Positions 6,157 through 13,440 of a stretch of 64,000 nucleotides of DNA are shown here, one piece after another (positions within the stretch are counted from its first letter, which is position 1; each line of letters starts with the position of its first letter). The notes under the pieces were generated by a model. That model searched no databases, was not told the DNA's origin, and saw only the letters and a program-made list of their open reading frames with translations. The stretch lies in the IMG/VR virus record IMGVR_UViG_3300047557_002497, positions 1-64,000 of that record. One strand, written 5' to 3'. The position numbers were made by a program, and so were the translations under genes. The stretch is from a virus.

Positions 6157-6258
6157 GCATCAATATGTCAGCCACCAAATTTGCCACCTGCCACCTAGGC
6201 TAAGGCCATTCTTTGCCTTCTCCGATGCGTCAGAGGGGCCTCAGAGCCCTAAACGACT

Positions 6259-6284
6259 TTGCCGGGTAGGGTGGCACCCGGCAA
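6259..6284. terminator. GC-rich hairpin with loop shared by the GC-rich elements
   Basis: TTGCCGGGT (6259-6267), loop AGGGTGGC, ACCCGGCAA (6276-6284): a 9-bp perfect stem about 20 bases past the minus-strand stop at 6305. The core GGTAGGGTGGCACC recurs in the GC-rich elements at 24321-24334 and 38384-38397, each time closing a hairpin with the same 8-base loop. Confidence 0.6.
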
Positions 6285-6304
6285 GCCTTAAGGGCATCTA
6301 GCAG

Positions 6305-6382
6305 CTATGTGATGGTTAGGTAGATTATCATTCCACAAATCATACCAATTAACTCAAAGATAACAAAGATCAAAGGCCACAT
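6305..6382 (-). CDS. Possible 25-aa membrane peptide
   Basis: ATG at 6380-6382, two bases after the stop of the upstream gene. The peptide is almost wholly hydrophobic (MWPLIFVIFELIGMICGM...), so it would be a single membrane span. Support is translational coupling, hydrophobicity and a terminator-like hairpin just past its stop. Confidence 0.4.
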   Translation of the reverse strand: MWPLIFVIFELIGMICGMIIYLTIT

Positions 6383-6383
6383 A

Positions 6384-6581
6384 TCAGAACCATCTTGCAA
6401 CGAGATTGAACAACACGGACACGGGCCAGAAAACGATCTCTGTTGCGACGATCAGTGCATTTGCTTCTTTGGATGAGCTGATATCATATTCTTCAACATC
6501 ATCCATAAGATCATCAAAATCCAATGCCATGGAGATTGCCACGATCAGATAGAGAAATCCAGCGACATACCATCCCATCAT
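6384..6581 (-). CDS. Small membrane protein (65 aa)
   Basis: Hydrophobic N-terminal span (MMGWYVAGFLYLIVAISMA), an acidic middle (DFDDLMDDVEEYD) and a second span near the C-terminus (IVATEIVFWPVSVLFNLVA). Start coupled to the upstream gene (ATGATG). Role unknown. Confidence 0.6.
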   Translation of the reverse strand: MMGWYVAGFLYLIVAISMALDFDDLMDDVEEYDISSSKEANALIVATEIVFWPVSVLFNLVARWF

Positions 6582-6832
6582 TTGGCATCCCTCTGTTTGA
6601 TCTGCATCTCAAGATTGAGAACTCGCAGAAGACCGAAGAATGTATGAGATCGTGGCCATTTGGTCCGACCTGAGCGAACTGCCAAGATACAGGAGACACT
6701 GACGTTCACGCTTTCGGCGAGTTCGGCATAGTGGAAGCTATGCATCGCAGTGCGAACGATTGTCATCGCGGCCTCTGCATCACGAATCCCACGATAGGTG
6801 TGCAGTTGAGTGACGTTTGCTTGGGACATCAT
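6578..6832 (-). CDS. Small putative HTH protein (84 aa)
   Basis: Residues about 35-70 read as a helix-turn-helix: YAELAESVNVSVSCILAVRSG followed by a recognition-like stretch. The N-terminal part (ANVTQLHTYRGIRDAEAAM) is a separate helix. It could be a small transcription regulator of the Cro/XRE type, but the match is by pattern only. Start at ATG 6832 or the adjacent ATG 6829, after AAGGA. Confidence 0.55.
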   Translation of the reverse strand: MMSQANVTQLHTYRGIRDAEAAMTIVRTAMHSFHYAELAESVNVSVSCILAVRSGRTKWPRSHTFFGLLRVLNLEMQIKQRDAK

Positions 6833-7047
6833 ATCCTTCTCTCCTTGTGGATAACAAGTCCGATCTCGTTGTTGACCATCTCGACAGCCTGGAGATCAAA
6901 CTCCGTATTCTGTGCAAGATGGATCATCTTTGCACGACAGAACAGAAGCTGATCGTTCAGGCTCATTTTGTCGAAAGCAAAGATAGCATCGTCGATATTC
7001 CGAAGACGTTTTTCCTCACGTCTTGCAGCCATGTATCTTTTGAACAT
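6829..7047 (-). CDS. Small hypothetical protein (72 aa)
   Basis: Begins MFKRYMAARREEKRLRNI, a strongly basic amphipathic helix, then a mixed helical region. GGAG six bases before the ATG. No family recognised; the basic N-terminus may bind nucleic acid. Confidence 0.55.
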   Translation of the reverse strand: MFKRYMAARREEKRLRNIDDAIFAFDKMSLNDQLLFCRAKMIHLAQNTEFDLQAVEMVNNEIGLVIHKERRI

Positions 7048-7050
7048 TGT

Positions 7051-7242
7051 CTACTCCAAGATAGGACGGGTAACGATACCGCGCCCATTACGGAAAGCCC
7101 AGAAACAATGCTTGCCGAGCCAAGTCCGATCTTCGCTGTTGTTGTGATCGATGATTTTCTCTTTCTCTTTCTCATCAGTCTTGACGTTCCAAGTCTCAAC
7201 AATGATTTTAAGAGGTTTCAGGTTGCGCTCATTGCTGTCCAA
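7051..7242 (-). CDS. Small hypothetical protein (63 aa), TTG start
   Basis: The TTG at 7240-7242 has GGAG 7 bases upstream, and no ATG in frame is placed as well. The product (MDSNERNLKPLKIIVETWNV...) is charged and soluble. It overlaps the end of the upstream gene by 25 bases. Confidence 0.5.
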   Translation of the reverse strand: MDSNERNLKPLKIIVETWNVKTDEKEKEKIIDHNNSEDRTWLGKHCFWAFRNGRGIVTRPILE

Positions 7243-7448
7243 AATCGATCTCCTTTTTGGAGTTTGCGTTCTGTGCCATTTGGAATTCTATGGAGAGTGT
7301 AACAATCCACAGTCTGCCAGTTACGGCGTTTTGTTCTTTTGTCCCGATAGATCCTCTGCACGGTTCCATCGAGTTTTGATACTCTAACCCTCTTCTTCGG
7401 GCCATACATCCATTCGTGTCTGACAGTATTCAACAAAAGACGAATCAT
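7218..7448 (-). CDS. Small basic hypothetical protein (76 aa)
   Basis: Starts at ATG 7448 with GGAGG 8 bases upstream. The protein is very basic (GPKKRVRVSKLDGT, RDKRTKRRNWQ), consistent with a nucleic-acid-binding accessory protein, but no motif is diagnostic. Confidence 0.55.
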   Translation of the reverse strand: MIRLLLNTVRHEWMYGPKKRVRVSKLDGTVQRIYRDKRTKRRNWQTVDCYTLHRIPNGTERKLQKGDRFWTAMSAT

Positions 7449-7491
7449 GCAATTCGCCTCCAATAAGTCGGTTAGTTTATTGTCAGCCCGA

Positions 7492-7635
7492 CTAGAATAT
7501 GATATTGAATAGTTCCCTCGGTGTGATACAGTTGGGTTCCATCCAACTTTCGCATCCCATGAAGATGTTAATCATCACAAACGTTATAATGATGACCATT
7601 ATCATGAGACCAGCGAACTCTGCTAGTGTTCTCAT
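7492..7635 (-). CDS. Small membrane or lipoprotein-like peptide (47 aa)
   Basis: ATG at 7633-7635 with AAAGGAG six bases upstream. Hydrophobic residues about 5-25 (AEFAGLMIMVIITFVMINIF) are followed by MGCES, so it is a membrane-anchored peptide and possibly lipidated at Cys27. It is the first gene after the promoter at 7663-7691. Confidence 0.55.
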   Translation of the reverse strand: MRTLAEFAGLMIMVIIITFVMINIFMGCESWMEPNCITPRELFNIIF

Positions 7636-7662
7636 CCATGTCTCCTTTGGTAGCCTTACCTT

Positions 7663-7691
7663 AGTTTAGCCCAAAGAGATAGTTGAAGCAA
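7663..7691 (-). promoter_or_regulatory. Sigma-70-type promoter
   Basis: Minus strand: -35 TTGCTT (7686-7691), 17-base spacer, -10 TAAACT (7663-7668), 27 bases before the 47-aa gene. It should drive the run of small genes from 7.6 kb leftward. Confidence 0.5.
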
Positions 7692-7694
7692 CTA

Positions 7695-8003
7695 TCAGTT
7701 TTCAACTGCAATGAGACCATCGTCCCAGTCGTTATATCTCCACATCTCTGGAACATAAGTTTCAAAGATCAAGATAGTCTCAAGTCTTTGATTCTTGTTA
7801 AGATCAGGTCTAAACAACACACCAACTCGGAAGCGAACTACCCCTTCTTCAAGATGTTGCTCCAAGACTGTTCCAGGAATAAAATCACCACAGATTTCTC
7901 CTCTGTAGTATCCTTTCGGAATGAAAGCATTTCCATCCCATTTGGTCGCATTGTTGTTCCAGAATCCTATCCGAGTTCCTGCTACAACTCTCACAGTTTC
8001 CAT
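7695..8003 (-). CDS. Hypothetical protein (102 aa)
   Basis: Starts at ATG 8003, overlapping the upstream stop by 13 bases. The sequence METVRVVAGTRIGFWNNNAT is beta-rich with many Trp and Tyr (MWRYNDWDDG), suggesting a small beta-barrel. No family recognised. Confidence 0.6.
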   Translation of the reverse strand: METVRVVAGTRIGFWNNNATKWDGNAFIPKGYYRGEICGDFIPGTVLEQHLEEGVVRFRVGVLFRPDLNKNQRLETILIFETYVPEMWRYNDWDDGLIAVEN

Positions 8004-8512
8004 CCTGCTGCCCATTCTGGCCATCCCCTTACTGTGTATTCTGGCCTCCTCTTATCAGTCACCCAGCGACTCATCAAGTATTGTCTGTATGAAAGCGGAA
8101 CAATCAGATAAGAGAAATCCAAACCAAGCGATCTATTCTTTGCTTGATTGACAAATGGTAACAGTCCACCAGCCGGTAGACAATCTCTATATCCACCGAG
8201 ATATGGTAATCTATATCCTGATGCGTGTTGAGATCCAAATCTCAAAGTATACTCTGATCTTAATGCATCAGCATAATTGAGAGTCCACATGAAATTCTCA
8301 TAGGTCTCTCCAACCCATAAAGTGACAGGATTAGTCTGATGAGTAGGTCTGCAGAGCATTTCTGGACCATACTGCAAATCATTAGGATCACCATGTTTCT
8401 CAACAGCAACGCTCATCATCTGTGTGCATTCCATGAGAGCTTTGCCGATACGTTTATCGTCAAGACCAGCCGCAGCTAGTCTTGGATTTTCATCAAGAAT
8501 GAATAGGTTCAT
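7991..8512 (-). CDS. Conserved phage protein, pyrimidine-dimer-glycosylase-like N-terminus
   Basis: 173 residues from ATG 8512 (ATGA overlap, GGAG upstream). The N-terminus MNLFILDENPRLAAAGLDDK and following KALMECTQMMSVAV match a widespread family of phage proteins that start MNIFVLD..P..AA....DK...K...E..QM. The WVGETYENFMWTLNYADALR and EYTLRFGSQH segments also fit. Its fold is thought to resemble small DNA glycosylase/lyase proteins, but a repair activity here is only inferred. Confidence 0.6.
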   Translation of the reverse strand: MNLFILDENPRLAAAGLDDKRIGKALMECTQMMSVAVEKHGDPNDLQYGPEMLCRPTHQTNPVTLWVGETYENFMWTLNYADALRSEYTLRFGSQHASGYRLPYLGGYRDCLPAGGLLPFVNQAKNRSLGLDFSYLIVPLSYRQYLMSRWVTDKRRPEYTVRGWPEWAAGWKL

Positions 8513-8760
8513 TCTCTTCTCCAAACTCTCGTGCCAGGAATTTCTTCTTCTCCATTTAAATAAGGACCTTTGGCTGATCTGCAGACGAACTTGTAGCCAA
8601 GCTTCTTGCGATACGTGGTCGCAGCATTCTGCATCTGCTCAACAGTTTTACCTGGAGCAAAGAACGAATCACCAATCTGCATATCTTTGAAAGGATATTT
8701 GGATTTGGTGTTGAACTCAGGAATCGGAATTCCTTTTTCAATCTTGAACTCATTCATCAT
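8509..8760 (-). CDS. Conserved small phage protein (83 aa)
   Basis: Pattern IEKGIPIPE, then YPFKDMQIGDSFFAP, then a C-terminal GTRVWR. This combination is common in small phage proteins of unknown function (DUF7303-type). Soluble, probably beta-rich. Start at tandem ATGs 8760/8757. Confidence 0.65.
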   Translation of the reverse strand: MMNEFKIEKGIPIPEFNTKSKYPFKDMQIGDSFFAPGKTVEQMQNAATTYRKKLGYKFVCRSAKGPYLNGEEEIPGTRVWRRE

Positions 8761-8954
8761 ATCGAAGCCGCCTCTTCCATTGCGTTGTTCATGATGTCTT
8801 GTCCGTCTAGAAAGATGGATGCAAACTCTTTCGGAGTGTATATCCTAGTCTCTCCAGCTATGATCATTTTCACAATTCTTACTGCGAAAACTCCATCACC
8901 GAGATCATCAAGATCCATACTGATCTTAACTTCTATGATTCTATCTATTTGCAA
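8757..8954 (-). CDS. Small hypothetical protein (65 aa), probable TTG start
   Basis: A TTG at 8952-8954 follows GGGGAG by 8 bases and overlaps the upstream stop by 10 bases. An internal ATG (8918) is possible but has a weaker signal. The protein is acidic with a hydrophobic beta core (GDGVFAVRIVKMIIAG). No family recognised. Confidence 0.5.
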   Translation of the reverse strand: MQIDRIIEVKISMDLDDLGDGVFAVRIVKMIIAGETRIYTPKEFASIFLDGQDIMNNAMEEAASI

Positions 8955-9169
8955 AGATGCAACTCCCCGTTTTCTTGCCGAACATACTTCTGGCCTTTCC
9001 CAAGTCCGAGCTGACCACAGCCATAGAACTCCCAAGAGATCTGGCTCATCATAGCCCACGGACCAGCTTTGGTCTGTCCATCATAGACGAACTCGCCAGC
9101 CATCATGAGAAATGGTAGGCCGAAGTCATCTTTTGTTTTTCCCTCAGCTGAGAGATAGCGAGTTGTCAT
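8945..9169 (-). CDS. Small hypothetical protein (74 aa)
   Basis: ATG at 9169 with GAGG seven bases upstream. Sequence MTTRYLSAEGKTKDDFGLPF, then GQTKAGPWAMMSQISW and a Gly-rich CGQLGLGKGQKY stretch. No family recognised. Confidence 0.55.
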   Translation of the reverse strand: MTTRYLSAEGKTKDDFGLPFLMMAGEFVYDGQTKAGPWAMMSQISWEFYGCGQLGLGKGQKYVRQENGELHLCK

Positions 9170-9170
9170 T

Positions 9171-9479
9171 TCAGACCTCAATCATGTCGTTAAACAAGAA
9201 GCACAGACTGACATTGTCTGGTCCTCCCATTGGGCATGTCTCTTCGATCTTGACCATCTCGTCATGTTCTCCATCAGCGAGAGTCAATTTCTCTTCATGC
9301 GAAAGTTCTGAGAGCCATTTTTCAAGGGCTTTCAGTTCTTGTTCAGTCACACCATCTTGGTCGAGAACTTCGCTTGCTTTGCGAAGGAATTCTTCTTGAG
9401 ACTCAAAACGATTGATCATTGAATTGCAATAAGCTATCTCTAATGCAACTTCTTTGATATTTGGATATTGATCAATCAT
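9171..9479 (-). CDS. Hypothetical helical protein (102 aa)
   Basis: ATGA overlap with the upstream gene. Predominantly helical and acidic (QEEFLRKASEVLDQDGVTEQ), likely a small protein-binding helical bundle. Function unknown. Confidence 0.6.
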   Translation of the reverse strand: MIDQYPNIKEVALEIAYCNSMINRFESQEEFLRKASEVLDQDGVTEQELKALEKWLSELSHEEKLTLADGEHDEMVKIEETCPMGGPDNVSLCFLFNDMIEV

Positions 9480-9691
9480 TTCAGCAACTCAGACAGATCA
9501 GTGTGAGCGATAGCAAGCTGTCCACGCTTGTAGGTCTTGCCAGTGATCTCGCCAGCTTTGCGAAGCATGTTCTTTGGAGTGTAGAGTTTGTTGGCTTGGA
9601 TCCCACACTCAACATACATCTTGATCGCTGTCTTAAGAACAATCGCAGTATAGCGATCGATTTGTTCTTTTCCCTCGATCACAACACTCAT
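9476..9691 (-). CDS. Small hypothetical protein (71 aa)
   Basis: Begins MSVVIEGKEQIDRYTAIVLK and contains PKNMLRKAGEITGKTYKRGQ. This looks like a compact helical protein with a basic surface. It is first in its operon, behind the promoter and 30-base leader at 9693-9750 that it shares with the 147-aa gene at 5653. Confidence 0.65.
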   Translation of the reverse strand: MSVVIEGKEQIDRYTAIVLKTAIKMYVECGIQANKLYTPKNMLRKAGEITGKTYKRGQLAIAHTDLSELLK

Positions 9692-9692
9692 T

Positions 9693-9750
9693 TCATATCT
9701 CCAGGTTGGTAGCCATGCTTAAGCATAGCCTATTGAGCCTGGGATGACAA
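9693..9750 (-). promoter_or_regulatory. Promoter plus repeated 30-base leader, copy 2
   Basis: Minus strand: -35 TTGTCA (9745-9750), 17-base spacer, -10 TATGCT (9722-9727). The leader 9693-9722 is identical to 6099-6128 over 30 bases, including CTGGAG. ATGCTTAAGCAT here is a perfect 12-base palindrome over the -10 box. Confidence 0.65.
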
Positions 9751-9987
9751 ATTCGGTTTGTCATTCACAAATCTAATATCTTCAATATTTATGGTGTCTA
9801 TGAATGGTCTCGTTTCAAGATATCCTGCATTTATCGTGTTCGTTGATTTTATATCCATATCTTTGCTAAGACCAAGACAGATACATTTCGGAGAGAATGT
9901 GCTCGGTCTAATTGCTATCACTAACCAAGCACTTGGACCTTTCTTTCCACCACCAGCCTTGAACATATCTCCGACTTTGACTTTCAT
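9730..9987 (-). CDS. Hypothetical protein (85 aa)
   Basis: ATGA overlap with the upstream nucleotidyltransferase-like gene. Begins MKVKVGDMFKAGGGKKGPSA, resembling small phage proteins with an SH3-like beta-barrel (K-V-GD-F...WLVIAI). The C-terminus covers the -35 region of the next promoter. Confidence 0.55.
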   Translation of the reverse strand: MKVKVGDMFKAGGGKKGPSAWLVIAIRPSTFSPKCICLGLSKDMDIKSTNTINAGYLETRPFIDTINIEDIRFVNDKPNLSSQAQ

Positions 9988-10904
9988 GAAAACATCTCAT
10001 TGATAAGAGTTATGAAATAGCTTCCATCGATTGACTCTTGATCTTTGTCTTTCAATCTGCCAATCAAGTTAGCGAAGTATGCAGTGTCAACTCCTGTCAA
10101 TTGCTCTTCAAGAATTGTGTAGTTGGTCAGATCAAGTTTGCTGATCTGGAATGCCATCTTGACGTATTGTCCAGCATTGATCTTCCATCCTCTTTGGATG
10201 AACTTCTTTGTTCTGAACAACGAGCATACAGGATACAAAGACCCGAAGTAAACCAAAGTCTTTGACATCAATGAAAGAAGTGCTTTCTCATTGACGATCA
10301 AACCATCATCGAATGTCCAGTAGTTTGTGCAGTGGATAAAGTCGAAATTCTCATGGATTGCAGAAGGATCTCCATGAAAACGAATGATGATTTGAATCTT
10401 GTCACTGAGAGTGATCGCGTTTGACGACAAGAAGACTGGACTGTATTTGGGCTTCACATCATCTTCAAGAACGCTGGCAGCTTCTTTCACATAATCTTCA
10501 CCATTCTCATCTGGTTCAGATTCGAAGTATCGATAATCAGTCTCTTGTTTCACAGATGAAACTCCAGCAGACTGGACTTTGATCCTGAAACGTTTTCTGT
10601 CAAGAGAATCTTTAAGTTCTTCTGTAAAGATGTCTACTCCGACACCTCCTTGGGTCTTCTTCAGATTCTTGAATTTCTCAACATAGTAGTTTCCAATTTT
10701 GACTGTCGTTTCATATTCCCTGAAATACAAATCAACATCATTGATCTCTTCACCCAAAAGAAGCGAAGCGATGCATCCTCCGGTGACAATCACATTCTTC
10801 CGACATTCAGCACGAAGAGCTTCATCTTCAATGCTGCTGAGCCAACCTGTAACCTTACGATTGATTATCAGATTGATCGCTTTTTTCGTTTTTCCCACCT
10901 GCAT
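9984..10904 (-). CDS. Nucleotidyltransferase-fold protein
   Basis: 306 residues from ATG 10904, chosen because GGAG lies six bases upstream. Near residue 40 the sequence VTGGCIASLLLGEEINDVDL gives the GG...(N)D-x-D signature of the pol-beta/tRNA-nucleotidyltransferase fold. A second block (IHCTNYWTFDDGLIVNEKAL, then KTLVYFGSLYPVCSLFRTKK) is conserved in a family of phage proteins of this type. It may transfer a nucleotide to RNA, a small molecule or a protein; the substrate cannot be told. Toxin-like AMPylation is possible but unsupported. Confidence 0.75.
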   Translation of the reverse strand: MQVGKTKKAINLIINRKVTGWLSSIEDEALRAECRKNVIVTGGCIASLLLGEEINDVDLYFREYETTVKIGNYYVEKFKNLKKTQGGVGVDIFTEELKDSLDRKRFRIKVQSAGVSSVKQETDYRYFESEPDENGEDYVKEAASVLEDDVKPKYSPVFLSSNAITLSDKIQIIIRFHGDPSAIHENFDFIHCTNYWTFDDGLIVNEKALLSLMSKTLVYFGSLYPVCSLFRTKKFIQRGWKINAGQYVKMAFQISKLDLTNYTILEEQLTGVDTAYFANLIGRLKDKDQESIDGSYFITLINEMFS

Positions 10905-11085
10905 TTTCAGCTCCATGTTTACGAAGACAATCTGTTGTTAGACATTTTCCTTCATGATCTACATGAACAAATCCACATCCTTCACAGATAACAGCTACCA
11001 TCATTCCTTCTTTGCAATGGCCTTTATGATCTCCGAAGTCTTCTCCAAAGAGTTCGATAGAGCATTGCTTACAGAAGTCAGCCAT
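10855..11085 (-). CDS. Small zinc-finger-like protein (76 aa)
   Basis: Starts at ATG 11085, inside the end of the upstream gene. It has three cysteine clusters: CKQC near the N-terminus, CEGCGFVHVDHEGKC in the middle and a later C. This is the pattern of a small zinc-ribbon. The C-terminal tail is polar (NEKSDQSDNQS). Role unknown. Confidence 0.6.
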   Translation of the reverse strand: MADFCKQCSIELFGEDFGDHKGHCKEGMMVAVICEGCGFVHVDHEGKCLTTDCLRKHGAENAGGKNEKSDQSDNQS

Positions 11086-11287
11086 TTGGTGTGAATCTCC
11101 CATCAAAGAATTCTGAACATGGACGAACCCATACCTGATCTCTGTGTGTGTATTCAGAATAGATCACTGAGGGTTGCATGGTCTTCTCGATTATGCCAAA
11201 ACTGATGATGACATAGTTCTTTCCAGTCTTGACATGTGTCCACATATGTGGATATTTTTCTTGAGAAGATGGATCTCGAATTGTCAT
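11078..11287 (-). CDS. DUF1653-like small protein (69 aa)
   Basis: Start ATG 11287 with GGAG five bases upstream. The block YVIISFGIIEKTMQPSVIYS then DQVWVRPCSEFFDGRF matches the short beta-rich DUF1653 pattern (YxH...VVY...LWVRP...F). Family function is not established. Confidence 0.6.
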   Translation of the reverse strand: MTIRDPSSQEKYPHMWTHVKTGKNYVIISFGIIEKTMQPSVIYSEYTHRDQVWVRPCSEFFDGRFTPNG

Positions 11288-11288
11288 A

Positions 11289-11552
11289 TCATCTCCCGAG
11301 ATATGGTTCAAGCTTTTCCAAAGGAACAGCGAACCAGTATTTCATTCGATGATCTGGTGATGCGAATGCTTCAAGCTCTTGTTTGCAATCACAAATTCCA
11401 GCAGCAGTGAACATTCCATTGTCGACGAGACACACAACCATCGTTCGTGCATTCTCATCAATGTGGGAACTTGGGACCCTTTCCAAGCGTTCTCCGTATT
11501 TCTGAAGAAACGCTTCTTTGCTCATGTCCGGTGGATTTATGTAGAATCCCAT
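11289..11552 (-). CDS. Hypothetical protein (87 aa)
   Basis: GGAG precedes the ATG at 11552. Begins MGFYINPPDMSKEAFLQKYG, a pattern seen in small phage proteins (start FYI.P..M.KE.WL...G). The middle (ARTMVVCLVDNGMFTAAGIC) is a hydrophobic beta core. Function unknown. Confidence 0.6.
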   Translation of the reverse strand: MGFYINPPDMSKEAFLQKYGERLERVPSSHIDENARTMVVCLVDNGMFTAAGICDCKQELEAFASPDHRMKYWFAVPLEKLEPYLGR

Positions 11553-11691
11553 TTCTCTTCTCCAAGAAGGTTACAGTGCTTCGTCCTTTTTCTGTCATGA
11601 TAACTCCTGCTCCATGACAGAAAATACAGCTTGGTCCACCACAATTCTTGCAGCGAACGAAGTGACCAGTATCTGTTAGAACACCAGTCAT
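11458..11691 (-). CDS. Small DnaJ-type zinc-ribbon-like protein (77 aa)
   Basis: RCKNCGGPSCIFCHGAGVIM holds a CxxC...CxxC pair of the DnaJ zinc-centre type. The last 30 residues overlap the next gene by 95 bases in another frame and are probably less constrained. Start is an ATGA overlap with the GHKL gene upstream. Confidence 0.5.
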   Translation of the reverse strand: MTGVLTDTGHFVRCKNCGGPSCIFCHGAGVIMTEKGRSTVTFLEKRNGILHKSTGHEQRSVSSEIRRTLGKGPKFPH

Positions 11692-12821
11692 ATCTTTTTC
11701 ACCAATTCGAGGATCTTGTCAAACAAGAATTGTTGCATCGCTCTTGTGAGATCACTCAAACCATTCTTTGTGTGTAGAAATTCTTCATAAAGAGTTATTG
11801 CAAGAAAATCTGATCCATTGGAAATAGTTTGTCTTGCAATATAGATTTCTCCTTTCAAGACTCTAGCATAAACTGCTGCTCCAAGATCTTCAACATATTT
11901 GACAATCGAAAAATCAATATTGCAATTCAATTTCTCAAGGAGAACCTTAGCTTCTTCAAGAGTTTTCAGTTGAACTTCGTCAAGCTCAAAACTAGCAGAA
12001 ATATCTTTTCCTGTTTTCTTCTTCATGTAATCAACCATCTTATTATCAAGCTCACCAAGATTTGATTGAATTGCATGAAGAAAAGATTCAGATGGCTCCC
12101 AACAATCTATGAAATTTAGATTTCTCTCATAACCTTGACTTTTAATCACACCAACTGCGAGATCAAAATCATCAACAGTTGGAATTTTTGTCCCAAGACG
12201 ATATTGAGCATCATACTGTGATGCGATTGTTCTGTCCTCTGTCAACACCATTGGGCTTGTGAAGTTGTAGGTAAACATAGATTTTGTTTCAAGAGTAAAC
12301 ACTCTAATACCTCTGTAATAGAGATACTGAGAAGGTCTTCTGTGAATTTCGAGACCATCCGTGACTTTCCATGGCTCATCCATCAAAAAGATAGTTGATC
12401 TTTCACCATGAGTTTTCTCGATCTCTTCACCATCAACTTTGATGATGATATCTTGATCTTCTGGCATAAACGTAATGACTTTGCCATTCTCGTCCATGGC
12501 ATTGGAGTAAAGCTCTCGATAAGCCATCCAGACTTCCCAATGCTTTCCAAGATCAGTGGTAAATCCGAGTTTCGTGTCATTGAAATAAACAATATTGAAT
12601 TCTTTCCCACGAATAACATGGGTCCTTGCATTCACAAAAATGATAGGTTCGTTTTTCCTGAAAATTGTAATCCTGTGACCAGTTCTCAAAAGAACTGCCA
12701 TCGCATATTTGAAGCCGGTTCCGAACTGACCTATTGGATTGTCATCTTCTTTGACGTTCACTCCCAAAGTTGAAAGTGCATCAAGGTCGATGGTTCCGTT
12801 GTTTGCGAAAAATACTGACAT
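11688..12821 (-). CDS. GHKL-type ATPase-domain protein
   Basis: 377 residues. The N-terminal 120 residues resemble a GHKL/HSP90-type ATP-binding domain: FANNGTIDLDALSTLGV, then NPIGQFGTGFKYAMAVLLR (the G-x-FG-x-G-x-K lid motif) and a later ELYSNAMDENG that resembles the N-box helix. The rest is a helical domain ending LFDKILELVKKI. Stand-alone proteins of this type occur in phages; their target is unknown. It is the first gene after the promoter at 12850-12878 and has CTGGAG upstream. Confidence 0.65.
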   Translation of the reverse strand: MSVFFANNGTIDLDALSTLGVNVKEDDNPIGQFGTGFKYAMAVLLRTGHRITIFRKNEPIIFVNARTHVIRGKEFNIVYFNDTKLGFTTDLGKHWEVWMAYRELYSNAMDENGKVITFMPEDQDIIIKVDGEEIEKTHGERSTIFLMDEPWKVTDGLEIHRRPSQYLYYRGIRVFTLETKSMFTYNFTSPMVLTEDRTIASQYDAQYRLGTKIPTVDDFDLAVGVIKSQGYERNLNFIDCWEPSESFLHAIQSNLGELDNKMVDYMKKKTGKDISASFELDEVQLKTLEEAKVLLEKLNCNIDFSIVKYVEDLGAAVYARVLKGEIYIARQTISNGSDFLAITLYEEFLHTKNGLSDLTRAMQQFLFDKILELVKKI

Positions 12822-12849
12822 GAGGTTGGGCTCCAGATATTACCATTTT

Positions 12850-12878
12850 AGCTTACTTTACGACAGGCTAAATGACAA
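12850..12878 (-). promoter_or_regulatory. Sigma-70-type promoter for the GHKL operon
   Basis: Minus strand: -35 TTGTCA (12873-12878), 17-base spacer, -10 TAAGCT (12850-12855). The start codon follows about 29 bases on. Confidence 0.6.
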
Positions 12879-13098
12879 CTACAAAAACTCCAAAAGTCTC
12901 CTCACCATCCATAATGTCAAGAACATCTAGATGGTCATTCACCCAAGAATAGAAGGTCTTGTCCTTGATCCACTTATAACGAAAATTAAATTCTGTAGCT
13001 TTTGTCTTGAGAAAGACAGTCCACTTATCTCTTGCTTCCATTGGGACTTGTCCTCCCATTGCTTGCAAGAATCTTTCTCTAAGCTGATCGTGAGTCAT
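12868..13098 (-). CDS. Hypothetical protein (76 aa)
   Basis: Begins MTHDQLRERFLQAMGGQVP, helical then Trp-rich (KWIKDKTFYSWVNDHLDVLD) and ending in a hydrophobic strand (FGVFVVVI). The start overlaps the upstream gene by 20 bases. No family recognised. Confidence 0.6.
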   Translation of the reverse strand: MTHDQLRERFLQAMGGQVPMEARDKWTVFLKTKATEFNFRYKWIKDKTFYSWVNDHLDVLDIMDGEETFGVFVVVI

Positions 13099-13258
13099 CT
13101 ACGATATCTTTTATCTTCTTGAAAGCAGTGCTCTCTTTTGAAATTTGATTTATTTCTTTTTCAAGATCGTCCCAACGAAGACCCATGTAAGTTGGATGAA
13201 TAGGCTCAAGCTTATCTCTAACAACAGTGAAGAAATGAGAAAGATCGAAAAATTCCAT
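13079..13258 (-). CDS. Small hypothetical protein (59 aa)
   Basis: ATG at 13258 with AAAGGA upstream; the longer frame reads into the tRNA and is not used. Begins MEFFDLSHFFTVVRDKLEPI. Helical, charged. It lies directly downstream of the tRNA pair. Confidence 0.55.
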   Translation of the reverse strand: MEFFDLSHFFTVVRDKLEPIHPTYMGLRWDDLEKEINQISKESTAFKKIKDIVDDSRSA

Positions 13259-13279
13259 AGTTTGATTTCCTTTCTTATT

Positions 13280-13355
13280 TGGTAGACCCGAAGGGATTCG
13301 AACCCCTGACCTAAGCATTATGAGTGCCCCGCTCTAACCGCTGAGCTACGAGTCC
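13280..13355 (-). tRNA. tRNA with CAT anticodon (Met or Ile2)
   Basis: 76 nt with the encoded 3' CCA. Acceptor stem GGACTCG/CGGGTCT (one G-U at the end), D-arm GCTC...GAGC, anticodon loop CTCATAA (anticodon complement at 13320-13322), T-arm AGGGG TTCGAAT CCCTT. CAT could be elongator Met, or Ile for AUA after lysidine modification. The variable-loop region resembles tRNA-Ile2, but the choice is not secure. Confidence 0.92.
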
Positions 13356-13359
13356 ATTA

Positions 13360-13435
13360 TGGCGCGCTCGGAGGGACTCGAACCCCCGGCCAACTGCTTA
13401 GAAGGCAGTTGCTCTATCCACTGAGCTACGAGCGC
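13360..13435 (-). tRNA. tRNA-Arg (TCT)
   Basis: 76 nt with encoded CCA. Perfect acceptor stem GCGCTCG/CGAGCGC, D-arm GCTC...GAGC, anticodon loop CTTCTAA (TCT, reads AGA/AGG), T-arm with GGTTCGAGTCC. AGA is favoured by AT-leaning phages in GC-rich hosts, so the gene likely supplements a rare host tRNA. Confidence 0.95.
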
Positions 13436-13440
13436 AGTCA

